Source: Sedimenticola sp. (GTDB lineage Bacteria; Pseudomonadota; Gammaproteobacteria; Chromatiales; Chromatiaceae). From it: DNA of 36,850 nt. Below, in pieces: positions 26,246 through 34,938 of this stretch (the stretch's first letter is position 1; the number at the start of each line of letters is the position of its first letter). Both the position numbers and the translations under genes were made by a program. The notes under the pieces were generated by a model, which made no database searches, had not been told where the DNA came from, and saw only the letters and a program-made list of their open reading frames with translations. The stretch spans positions 36,362-73,211 of the forward strand of contig PKUO01000077.1 of the NCBI GenBank assembly GCA_002869585.1, written 5' to 3'.

Positions 26246-27414
26246 GCCTGATTAACCAGATGCTGAAGGACCTGGATCAGCGCCAGGCGGAGTTGGCCTC
26301 GGCCGAGGTGATCGAGATCTTCCCGAGTCAGCCGCTTCCCAAGAAAAGCCGTTATCACATGGGGTTGGTTCTTGCGCCGCTGTTTCTGCTGCTGATCGTG
26401 TCTGCAGGCGTCTATTACGGATTATCGCTTGACTGGACCTGGCCGAGGGAGGCCAGTGCCGAGTTGGATCAGCCACAAGAAAACCTGGTTGCTCAGCAGA
26501 GGGTAGAAGAGCCGGCTACGTCAATTGTTCCGGTCAGCGTCGAAGCGAGTCCCACTGTCGGGGGCGTCAGTGTACCGGAGGCGGTGCAAATTGAACCCGT
26601 ATCCAACAGCGATCCCGAACCCATCCTGAAAGCAGACGAGCTGGCGCTCTTCTCCCTGACCTGGCGCGAGCGAACTCCGGGGCGTTTGGATAAACCGGCT
26701 GGATTACCCACGCCACGACCTCGCCCGGAACCTGTTGTGGCAGCTCCTGTCAGATCAAAACCCAAAGCAGTCAAAGCGGCTTCCCCTGCGCAGCAGTCAA
26801 TATCCGCGCAGGTGGAGAGCACCCCGACACAGAACATCCAAGTCAATCCTCTGTCCACGCTGGAACAGGCCAGACGCTATCTGAAGCAGGGACATGTGAG
26901 CGAGGCCGAGGGGTTGTTGCAGCGTACCCTCAGGGCTAATACAGGTCAGAACCAGGTGCGTGAACTGCTGATTACGATCCTGCAAAGAGGCAACCGGACA
27001 AGAGAGCTTGAGCAGTTACTGGGCGAGGGATTGAAACACTCACCAGACTATCTGCCGTTTATCCTGGTGCAGTCGCGTCTCTGGTTGGAACAGGGCGAGA
27101 GCGCACGGGCCGAACAGCTACTTGGCAAGGCGCAGAAACAATACGGGACTGACGAAACCCTGTTGTCTCTGCTCAGCGCCGCTTATCAGCAACAGCAGCG
27201 TTATCCAGAGGCACTGGAAATCTATCAACGGCTGATTCAGTTGAATCCTGAATCGGCCCGCGCCTGGGTCGGCGCCGCTATTGCCATGGATGCCACAGGG
27301 GACAGCAACGGCGCCCAGCAGAGCTACAGGAAGGCGCTCGATCTGCAATCCTTGCCCCAGCCGCTGGCTATCTATGCACAGCAACGCCTGAACACTTTGG
27401 ACCCTAAGCTATGA
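26242..27414 (+). CDS. mshN: MSHA biogenesis protein MshN (TPR)
   Basis: The 390-residue protein starts with the conserved MSLINQMLKDLDQRQAE at a GTG (26242) preceded by GGAGGT. A membrane helix (about residues 38-58), a long Pro/Val/Ala-rich low-complexity linker (about 65-205) and four to five tetratricopeptide repeats (from about 210) follow. A longer frame opening upstream inside mshM is rejected, since the conserved N-terminus and ribosome site fix the start. It probably acts in the periplasm as a scaffold with MshM in pilus or secretin assembly. Confidence 0.9.
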   Translation: MSLINQMLKDLDQRQAELASAEVIEIFPSQPLPKKSRYHMGLVLAPLFLLLIVSAGVYYGLSLDWTWPREASAELDQPQENLVAQQRVEEPATSIVPVSVEASPTVGGVSVPEAVQIEPVSNSDPEPILKADELALFSLTWRERTPGRLDKPAGLPTPRPRPEPVVAAPVRSKPKAVKAASPAQQSISAQVESTPTQNIQVNPLSTLEQARRYLKQGHVSEAEGLLQRTLRANTGQNQVRELLITILQRGNRTRELEQLLGEGLKHSPDYLPFILVQSRLWLEQGESARAEQLLGKAQKQYGTDETLLSLLSAAYQQQQRYPEALEIYQRLIQLNPESARAWVGAAIAMDATGDSNGAQQSYRKALDLQSLPQPLAIYAQQRLNTLDPKL

Positions 27415-29177
27415 GCGAATCACAACTCAGTACGGACCCGGGAGCCGGGCGCAGAAAACAGAAGATCAGGCTCGGTGACCTGATGGTCCAGAACCGTGTG
27501 ATCTCGGAAAACCAGCTGATGGCCGCCCTTGCGGAACAGAAGAAGACCGGCCACAAGCTTGGCCACACCCTGATTGAACTGGGTTTCGTTGACGAACAGC
27601 GCCTGCTGGACTTCCTCTCACAACAGTTGCAGATACCCCTGATCGATCTGCGTTCCTACCGTCTCAACCCGGAAGCAGTGAAAAGCCTGCCGGAAACCCT
27701 GGCGCGGCGCTATCGTGTGATCGTCATCGAGTTGCGAGATCAGGATGCCCTGGTGGGCATGGCCGATCCAACCGATCTGTTTGCCTTTGATGAACTGGCG
27801 CGCAAGCTGCAAAAACGCATTCGTCAGGCAGTGGTGCGCGAGAGCGATCTGCTGGATGCGCTGGATCGCATGTATCGTAAATCCCATGAGCTGGACACCC
27901 TAGCGGGTGAACTGGATGATGACCTGGGACAGGCCGGCGATCTCGATCTGAATATTTTGATGCGCACGGCCGAAGCCGGGGATGCCCCGGTTATCCGGTT
28001 GTTGCAGACCCTGTTCGAAGATGCCCTGATGGTCAAGGCATCGGATATTCACATCGAACCGGATGAGCATGTATTGCGCGTACGCCAGCGTATCGATGGC
28101 GTTTTGCAGGAGCATATCGTCAATGAACGGCGTATTGCCCCGGCGCTGGTGCAGCGCTTGAAACTCCTCTCCAATCTGGATATCTCGGAAAAGCGCCTGC
28201 CCCAGGATGGCCGTTTCCAGATCAAGGTAAAGAATCACAGCATCGATGTGCGACTCTCTACCATGCCGGTTCAGCACGGTGAAGCAGTGGTAATGCGTCT
28301 GCTGGATCAGAGCTCAGGCATACTGAGCCTGGAAGAGCTGGGTTTAGAGGCGCCGCTCCTTAGCCGCTTGCGCGCCCTGATTCAGCGACCGCATGGCATG
28401 GTGCTGGTCACAGGTCCGACCGGCAGCGGTAAGACCACCACGCTCTATGCCGCGTTGAATGAACTGAATACCGCCGAGAAGAAAATCATCACCGTGGAAG
28501 ATCCGGTGGAGTATTCGCTGCCGCGAATCAACCAGGTGCAGGTCCATGAACAGATTGGTCTGACCTTCGCGCGGGTCCTACGCACCGCATTGCGCCAGGA
28601 CCCGGATATCCTGCTGGTGGGTGAGATGCGTGATCTGGAGACGGCGCAGATCGGTCTGCGTGCCGCGATTACCGGTCACTTCGTGCTCTCTACCGTGCAT
28701 ACCAACAGCGCGATCGGTACGGTCAGTCGTCTGCTGGATATGGGCACGCCAGGTTATCTGATGGCCAGTTCACTGGTTGCCATTGTTGCGCAACGCCTGG
28801 TGCGCCGTGTCTGCAGGCACTGTGCAGAACCGGTTATGCCAGATGAGCAGCAGCGTGTCTGGTTGCAGATGATGGGCGTCAGGGAAGAACAGATGAGCGG
28901 ATTTACCCGGGGACGTGGCTGTAATCAGTGTAATCACACCGGTTATCGGGGACGCATTGGTGTCTATGAGCTACTCGAACTGAATGGACAGATGGCCTCT
29001 GCGCTGCGCTCACAGGATATCGACCGCTTTACCCAGGCGGCCTACTCGAGCAGGAATTTTGAGACCCTCTCCCAGGCGGCATTGCGCTACGCCAAGGCGG
29101 GGGGCACATCCCTGGATGAGGCGATCCGGGTCTCCGGCGATTCAGAACAACAGTTCAACAGCGAGCCCGGCAGGTAA
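27411..29177 (+). CDS. mshE: MSHA pilus extension ATPase MshE
   Basis: The 588-residue GspE/PilB-type ATPase has an N-terminal MshEN c-di-GMP-binding domain: the first motif starts RLGDLMVQNRVISENQLMAAL (about residue 20) and the second is KLGHTLIELGFVDEQRLLDFL. The ATPase core carries Walker A GPTGSGKTT (from G335), the Asp box, Walker B LLVGEMRD and the His box. A tetracysteine zinc motif, CRHC...CNQC (about residues 468-505), completes it. In Vibrio, c-di-GMP binding to MshE stimulates pilus extension; conservation of the RLG/LG pattern suggests the same here. It overlaps mshN by four bases. Confidence 0.96.
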   Translation: MSESQLSTDPGAGRRKQKIRLGDLMVQNRVISENQLMAALAEQKKTGHKLGHTLIELGFVDEQRLLDFLSQQLQIPLIDLRSYRLNPEAVKSLPETLARRYRVIVIELRDQDALVGMADPTDLFAFDELARKLQKRIRQAVVRESDLLDALDRMYRKSHELDTLAGELDDDLGQAGDLDLNILMRTAEAGDAPVIRLLQTLFEDALMVKASDIHIEPDEHVLRVRQRIDGVLQEHIVNERRIAPALVQRLKLLSNLDISEKRLPQDGRFQIKVKNHSIDVRLSTMPVQHGEAVVMRLLDQSSGILSLEELGLEAPLLSRLRALIQRPHGMVLVTGPTGSGKTTTLYAALNELNTAEKKIITVEDPVEYSLPRINQVQVHEQIGLTFARVLRTALRQDPDILLVGEMRDLETAQIGLRAAITGHFVLSTVHTNSAIGTVSRLLDMGTPGYLMASSLVAIVAQRLVRRVCRHCAEPVMPDEQQRVWLQMMGVREEQMSGFTRGRGCNQCNHTGYRGRIGVYELLELNGQMASALRSQDIDRFTQAAYSSRNFETLSQAALRYAKAGGTSLDEAIRVSGDSEQQFNSEPGR

Positions 29178-29186
29178 GGCTGAACT

Positions 29187-30419
29187 ATGCCCCAGTTTCA
29201 GTACACAGCCAGAAACCGACGCGGCGAACCGATGGATGGCCTGATGGAGGCCGATTCTCCCGAGGCGGTTGCGGAACAACTGTTCAACACCAATCTGACG
29301 CCGATCGATATTCGCGAGTCGGCCGGACGCGTTGAGGTCAAGGCGAAGGGTGGGCTGATCAGTCAATGGCTGCGTCCCCGGGTAAAACTGGATGAGCTGA
29401 TCATGCTCTGTCGCCAGTTCTACACCCTGCAGAAATCCGGTGTGCCTATCCTGCGCGGTCTGACCAGCCTGTCACAGACTACCAATAATGCAACGCTCTC
29501 CACGACCCTGCAGTCGATCTCCGACGATATTCAGTCAGGACGGGAGTTTCACGTAGCCCTGGCCAAGTTCCCCCACATCTTCTCCCAGCTTTTTGTCAGC
29601 CTGATCCGGGTCGGCCAAAGTACCGGTAAGCTGGACGAGGCCTTTATGCAACTGGCCGGTTATCTGGAGCTGGAAAAGCTGACCCGGGACCGCATCAAGT
29701 CCGCCACCCGCTACCCGACCATCGTGCTCATCGCCATCGTGATGGCGCTGGCGATTATCAATATCTGGGTGATTCCTGCTTTTGCAGACGCCTTCGCCCG
29801 ATTCGATGCGGAGCTACCCTGGGCCACCCAGGTGCTGATTGCCACCTCGGATTTCACCGTCAAATGGTGGCGGGAGATGTTGATCACAGGCATAGCCGCC
29901 TTGTTTGCCATCCGCTTCTGGATGCGCACCGACAAGGGCGAATATTTCGTCTCGCGTTATTTGCTGAAGATACCCCTGGTGGGTAATATTCTGCTGAAGG
30001 CGACCCTGGGACGTTTCGCCCGTTCCCTGGCGATTGCCCTCGAGTCAGGTGTGCCGATGGTGCATGCGCTCACCGTGATTGCCGGAGTGGTGAATAACGC
30101 CTATGTCAGCGAGCGCATTCTGAGCATGCGCGACGGTATCGAAAGTGGCGATTCAATTGCCCGTACCGCGGCCGCCACCGGACTGTTTACCCCGTTGGTG
30201 CTGCAGATGATCGCCATCGGTGAAGAGACCGGTGCGGTGGATTCGCTGCTGCGCGAAACCGCCGAACATTATGAGCGGGAGGTGGAATACGAACTGAAGC
30301 GCCTCGCCGATGCCATTGAACCGATCATCATCGTCATCATCGGTATCATGGTCCTGATCCTCGCCCTGGGTGTTTTTCTGCCGATGTGGGATCTCTCTAC
30401 CGCGGTTCGGGGTAACTGA
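29187..30419 (+). CDS. mshG: MSHA platform protein MshG (PilC/GspF family)
   Basis: The 410-residue inner-membrane platform protein has two GspF repeats. The first contains LCRQFYTLQKSGVPILRGL and the membrane helix ATRYPTIVLIAIVMALAIINIWVIPAF. The second contains FARSLAIALESGVPMVHAL, and a final helix (AIEPIIIVIIGIMVLILALGVFLPMW) ends the protein. It turns the force of MshE into pilin extraction or insertion. It is the last gene of the operon: no pilin or minor-pilin gene follows, and the next gene is convergent. Confidence 0.95.
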   Translation: MPQFQYTARNRRGEPMDGLMEADSPEAVAEQLFNTNLTPIDIRESAGRVEVKAKGGLISQWLRPRVKLDELIMLCRQFYTLQKSGVPILRGLTSLSQTTNNATLSTTLQSISDDIQSGREFHVALAKFPHIFSQLFVSLIRVGQSTGKLDEAFMQLAGYLELEKLTRDRIKSATRYPTIVLIAIVMALAIINIWVIPAFADAFARFDAELPWATQVLIATSDFTVKWWREMLITGIAALFAIRFWMRTDKGEYFVSRYLLKIPLVGNILLKATLGRFARSLAIALESGVPMVHALTVIAGVVNNAYVSERILSMRDGIESGDSIARTAAATGLFTPLVLQMIAIGEETGAVDSLLRETAEHYEREVEYELKRLADAIEPIIIVIIGIMVLILALGVFLPMWDLSTAVRGN

Positions 30420-30441
30420 TCCTTTCCTGATATCCCTCAAT

Positions 30442-31377
30442 CTACAAACCGGCAAAATAGTGCTCCATCCGTTTGCGCATCTCTGCATCGGGGAGCCTGC
30501 CTGTACCGGCTCCCATATTGTCGATCATGTGATGCACCTTTGACGTTGCAGGGATTGCACAGGTGACGGCCGGATGGGATACAGCATATTTGAGGAAGAA
30601 CTGTCCCCAGCTGTTGCAATCGATCTCAGCGGTCCAGTCGGGCAGCGGTCTGCCTTTGGTCTTTCTGAACAGGCTCCCACGGGCAAAGGGGCGGTTGATG
30701 ATAACCGACGTACCGCGTTCCATGGCCAGAGGTAACAGCCGGTTTTCCGTCTCCCGCTCAGTGATGTTGTATGTAAATTGCACAAAATCGAAGGGGTATT
30801 TTTCGAGGATTGACTGCAACTGATCATGGTAGCGTCCGTGCGAGGTGGTGATGCCAATATGGCGCAACTCTCCTTCCGCCTTCATGGCCTGCAGGGTTTC
30901 CAGATGGGTCTGCCAGTCTCTCAGGTTATGTATCTGCATCAGGTCGAACTGTTTCACACCCCACAGTTTTCGTGATCTTTCCATCTGCTCGATTCCGTTT
31001 TGTTTGCCATCGGTCCAGACCTTGGTGGCGGCGAACAGGTCTGAAGGGGGCGTGATGGTTTTCAGCAGGGTACCAATCACCTGTTCGGCTGAACCGTACA
31101 TCGGTGACGAATCGATTAGCGTTCCGCCATGCTCGAAAAAGGCCTGCAATACCTCAGCCAGTGCGGTCATGGCTGATTCATCACCGATGCTCTCAAAGGT
31201 GCGGGAACTGCCCATGCCAATGACCGGGATCTGCTCACCAGTGGACGCTATGCTCTTTTTGATGAGCGCATGGTTTTCTCCAAACACAGAAGCTGGCGTG
31301 AGCCAGCAACTCCCTACCAGTCCGGTGATCATTTTCATGAACTTTCGACGACCCATCTGACTGTTTGATCTATTCAT
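30442..31377 (-). CDS. Aldo/keto reductase with Tat-type signal
   Basis: The 311-residue protein begins with a twin-arginine-like leader (GRRKFMKMITG, R10/R11, then a hydrophobic stretch ending near ASVFG). A TIM-barrel aldo/keto reductase domain follows, with the tetrad residues visible in order: D and Y in DSSPMYGSAEQ, K in ATKVWT and H in MQIHNL. Periplasmic members with such leaders exist; the substrate is unknown. The start is the ATG at 31377, with AGAAGG eight bases upstream; a GTG three codons earlier overlaps that site. It begins one base after the stop of the transporter gene, so the two are translationally coupled. Confidence 0.88.
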   Translation of the reverse strand: MNRSNSQMGRRKFMKMITGLVGSCWLTPASVFGENHALIKKSIASTGEQIPVIGMGSSRTFESIGDESAMTALAEVLQAFFEHGGTLIDSSPMYGSAEQVIGTLLKTITPPSDLFAATKVWTDGKQNGIEQMERSRKLWGVKQFDLMQIHNLRDWQTHLETLQAMKAEGELRHIGITTSHGRYHDQLQSILEKYPFDFVQFTYNITERETENRLLPLAMERGTSVIINRPFARGSLFRKTKGRPLPDWTAEIDCNSWGQFFLKYAVSHPAVTCAIPATSKVHHMIDNMGAGTGRLPDAEMRKRMEHYFAGL

Positions 31378-31378
31378 A

Positions 31379-32713
31379 TCATTCACCTTCTGTTTGTACC
31401 TTGTCCTGCATGGCGATTACCGCCTGCTTGCGACCGAGCTGAAAGGCGATCCACGCCCAGAGCAGCGAGAGGGGCAGGGCCACCCAGGCGATGGCAGACA
31501 GGCTCAGGCCCAGACTGCGCATACCGGCATATAGCCAGGAACTGAGCGCATCGCCACCGCGATAGACCACGGTATCGATGAAATTCTTCGCCTTGTATTT
31601 CTCCTCGCGGCTGACGACCACATAGAGCATCTCCCGTGAGGGACGCATGATGGCGTAGTTGCCGGCGCGACGAATCACCTGGACCGTAATCAGCACCGAG
31701 AGAACGGGCAGAAACGCCAGGGCCAGAAATCCGAGGCTGAGCAACAGGGGTATCAGGGCGAGTGTCAGGCTGAGGCCCAGCCACTTCACCAGACGCGCGG
31801 TGAAGAAGGTCTGGATCAACAGGGTCAGCGTATTGACCGCAAAATCGATGCTCGCGAAAACCGCGGTGCGGGTTCCGGAATCGGCAAATGCCGCTTTGAC
31901 GATCTGCGCCTGCTGAAAATAGAGAAAGGTGGAGAGGGTGGTGTAGAGCAGAATAAGCACGCAGATTCCCAGCAGATAGGGCGAGCGCAGCACCAGCAGA
32001 ATACCATCCAGGACGCCGCCTGCCAGAGGTTTATCCTGCTGGTTTTCACTGTCGGGATCACTGTTGTCTGTAGCGCGATGGGTTGTTTGCCAGGTAATCA
32101 GACGCCGGATGCATAGCACGGAGAGACTGAGCAGAGCTGCTGAAATCAATAGCATATGGCCGGTGCCGATGTGTTGCACCAGCAAGGCGGTCATCGCAGG
32201 GCCGGCGATGGCCCCGATGGTTCCGCCTGCCGAGATGAAACCGAACAGACGCTTGGCCTGTTCGTTACGAAACAGGTCAGTCATGAAACTCCAGAAAACA
32301 GAGACCACAAACAGGTTGAATACACTGAGCCAGATGAAAAAGGCGCGGGCAACATGGGTCAATGAGCTGTCGGATTCAAACAGGAGATAAAACAGCAGGA
32401 TATTACTGATGAAGAAATAGTAGATTATGGGAAGAAACTGTTTGCGCTGGTAGCGGGTGGTCACCCAACCGAAAGCCGGAACCACGAGGAGCATGGCGAC
32501 AAAGGTGCCGGTAAACAGCCAGTGCATCTGCTCGATTCCCGCCGTAACGCCCATTTCGTCACGGATCGGTCTGAGGATGTAGTAACTGCTGAGCAGTGAG
32601 AAAAAGTAGCAGAACGACCAGAAGATTGCGCGGCCTTCACCCTGTCGCATGTTGACCATGCCCTGCAGGCGCTCAGCTAGCCTGGATTTCGTCAGTTCGC
32701 TGCTTTCGGGCAT
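31379..32713 (-). CDS. Major-facilitator-type transporter
   Basis: The 444-residue inner-membrane protein has about twelve hydrophobic helices with a central hydrophilic loop (HRATDNSDPDSENQQDK, about residues 214-231). The N-terminal region (EGRAIFWSFCYFFSLLSSYYILRPIRDEMGV) and the segment YAIMRPSREMLYVVVSREEKYKAKNFIDTVVYRGGD resemble a subgroup of MFS proteins related to the nucleotide (ATP/ADP-type) transporter family found in free-living bacteria. That relation is impressionistic and the substrate is unknown. It is first in an operon with the aldo/keto reductase. Confidence 0.85.
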   Translation of the reverse strand: MPESSELTKSRLAERLQGMVNMRQGEGRAIFWSFCYFFSLLSSYYILRPIRDEMGVTAGIEQMHWLFTGTFVAMLLVVPAFGWVTTRYQRKQFLPIIYYFFISNILLFYLLFESDSSLTHVARAFFIWLSVFNLFVVSVFWSFMTDLFRNEQAKRLFGFISAGGTIGAIAGPAMTALLVQHIGTGHMLLISAALLSLSVLCIRRLITWQTTHRATDNSDPDSENQQDKPLAGGVLDGILLVLRSPYLLGICVLILLYTTLSTFLYFQQAQIVKAAFADSGTRTAVFASIDFAVNTLTLLIQTFFTARLVKWLGLSLTLALIPLLLSLGFLALAFLPVLSVLITVQVIRRAGNYAIMRPSREMLYVVVSREEKYKAKNFIDTVVYRGGDALSSWLYAGMRSLGLSLSAIAWVALPLSLLWAWIAFQLGRKQAVIAMQDKVQTEGE

Positions 32714-32886
32714 AAGCGTCTATGAACTCTGCCGGACAATTTATACAAGGGTAAGATTCTGCCAAATCTCACAGCAGATCCTGATTTCTCAGTATAGGTG
32801 GTGACTGGAAAAGATCCACGATTGAGGCTCGCGGGATGAACAGTACGGCTGGCGCCTGCCTGATTCCAGGCAGAGATGCAGGCTGT

Positions 32887-33645
32887 TCACAGATCAACGG
32901 AATAAAAGGGGGCCTCATCCGGTGGGCCTGATGAGAACAGCCAGATTGGCTTTGCACCGGTGTGTTTTTCTGAGGGCAGTGCGATCAGTGAACTCGACAG
33001 GGTGCTGAACTTGTCGTTCCTGACATTGATGGCGCTGGTTGGTCCGAATTTCGGATCAACAGTACGGTCAGCCAGAAGCTCTGCCCAGCGGCGCCATCCG
33101 TTTTCAGCATCAGGGTCGGGTACTTCAGTTGACCTGAATTTCGGCAGGTAGGTGTTGATTCTTGGTGATCGGGGATCATTCAAATCCATGCTGGTAAGCA
33201 TGGAAACTCCTTCCGGCAGATTTTCGCAGGTTATCGATTGTGAGGTTTCTGTTCCCTGATGGGAGATCCAGAAGGCATCGTGGCTATCAGCTACCACCAG
33301 ATTGAATGCCTGGTACTTTTCCGCCAGGGTATCAGCGAGAGAGTCGATGGCGTCTGCTGCTGTCAGGAAGTCCAGCGCTTGAAGTATCAACTCGCCACGA
33401 CTGCGTTTGCCCGGTTTGGACCCCAGGGTTCCTGAGCGGTTCATGACGCCGGCCAGTACCCCATGGTCATTCATGCCGAGCCAGCTGCCGCCAGCGATCT
33501 GGTCCTTGCCTGCGACCACCTGCGGTCGGTCTGGCCAGTGACGTTCAGGCGCCAGCCAGGGGCGGTCGATCATCTCGTCCCGGTTTGCTCCCAGTAGCAG
33601 GGGCCATTTGTGGTTGGGACGACGCAGTAGTACAAGAGTGCACAT
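32887..33645 (-). CDS. NRDE-family protein (TANGO2-like)
   Basis: The 252-residue protein opens with MCTLVLLRRP and GANRDEMIDRP, the NRDE signature, and continues with GGSWLGMNDHGVLAGVMNR and AFNLVVADSHDAFW. The fold is Ntn-hydrolase-like, with Cys2 at the expected nucleophile position. TANGO2 relatives have been linked to haem handling and lipid metabolism in eukaryotes; the bacterial role is unclear. It starts eight bases after the DUF2333 gene and so sits downstream of its nonsense codon in the same operon. Confidence 0.9.
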   Translation of the reverse strand: MCTLVLLRRPNHKWPLLLGANRDEMIDRPWLAPERHWPDRPQVVAGKDQIAGGSWLGMNDHGVLAGVMNRSGTLGSKPGKRSRGELILQALDFLTAADAIDSLADTLAEKYQAFNLVVADSHDAFWISHQGTETSQSITCENLPEGVSMLTSMDLNDPRSPRINTYLPKFRSTEVPDPDAENGWRRWAELLADRTVDPKFGPTSAINVRNDKFSTLSSSLIALPSEKHTGAKPIWLFSSGPPDEAPFYSVDL

Positions 33646-33653
33646 GGCGGTGG

Positions 33654-34727
33654 CTAACCCTGGCTCAGCAGGTTCCTCATATCAATCACCGCCGCGTTGG
33701 CCCGGGAGATATAGGAGGCCATCACCAGCGAGTAGTTGGCGAAAATGCCAAATCCCCCCCCATTGAGCACCACCGGGCTGATGATTGAATCCTGTGTGGC
33801 TTCCAGTTCCCGGATGATCTGGCGCAGGCTGACCAGGGCGTTTTTCTTTTTCAGGATATCCTGAAAATCGATTTCCACGGCGTAGAGAAACTGGATCAAT
33901 GCCCAGGTGGAACCGCGCGCTTCGTAAAACACATCATCGATCTAAAGCCAGGGTGTCTGCACTGCTACATGGTCTGGGCTGGTGGTGGATTGCGCCGCCT
34001 CGGGATCGCCTGCCAGATCGGTATTCACCCGTTCCTGCCCGACGCTTGCGCTCAACCGTTGCGACAGGCTGCCGAGTCGCTTCTCGATAATCGCCAGCCA
34101 GTCGCGCAGATTATCCGCACGGGCAAAGAACTGGGTGTTCTCCTTGCCCCGCTGGGTCAAATCCGTCAAGTAGCGTTGTAACGCCTCTATTCCCTGGCGG
34201 TATTCGCCCTCGGTGGAGGGGAATATCCAGGAGTCGTTACTGTAGTTGAACTGGGGTTCGGTGATCGCCAGGTCTTTGTTCTCTAAAGATTGTGATTGTG
34301 AACGGCTCATATCGTTACGTAATGAACGGGCCAGATCGCGGGACTGGGTGAGCACGCCAAACTCCCAGTTGGGAATGTTATCGAGAAAGATGCTCGGCGG
34401 CATCACATCGTTACTCAGGTAACCACCGGGTTTGTCCAGCAGGGTCTCCATGACGCTGAGCAGTGTGGCTGTGGTATAGGAGCCGGTTACCGGTTCCAAG
34501 TTCAGTTCTGCCAGCCTGTTGCGGGTATTGTCGCGGACATTGAAGGGATCGGGTTCGATACTCCAGTAGGTGCCGACCAGAAAGAGAATGACTACCAGAG
34601 TGACTATCCCCAGTCCGCTGGCCCAGATCCACCCTTTTTCGCGCAGGGTTTGCGGATGATAGAGCCTAATCAGGCGATTGATAAGCGCGGTGGTGTTGCG
34701 AACGAGGTTGCTGAAAAAATCTTTCAC
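33654..34727 (-). pseudogene. DUF2333 protein gene interrupted by an in-frame TAG
   Basis: The reading frame spans 358 codons with stops, apart from a TAG at codon 262 (33942-33944). The N-terminal 261 residues contain a cytoplasmic start, one membrane helix (GIVTLVVILFLVGTYW, about residues 38-54) and a periplasmic domain. After the TAG the same frame continues as IDDVFYEARGSTWALIQFLYAVEIDF through to LLSQG, which reads as the normal C-terminal part of DUF2333. The change can be a single base (for example AAG to TAG). A GTG at 33932 without a ribosome site is unlikely to start a separate protein. DUF2333 proteins are inner-membrane proteins of unknown function. It is first in an operon with the NRDE gene and divergent from gor. 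Confidence 0.85.
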
Positions 34728-34938
34728 GTGATGCTATCCCGGTATTTTCTGGGGCGATTGTGCCTATCCCCTGTGCCATAATTACAGCAGAAACCATATT
34801 AACTGAGACTCCAGTTTTGAGCGGTGTCGCAAACAAACGACGACATTGGTCAATTCCTGGTTTCTCAGCATAACAATAATCACATTGGGGCTATTCGGCG
34901 AATCGCAAGAGTACCCCGGCGGTCTACAGGAGACTTCA

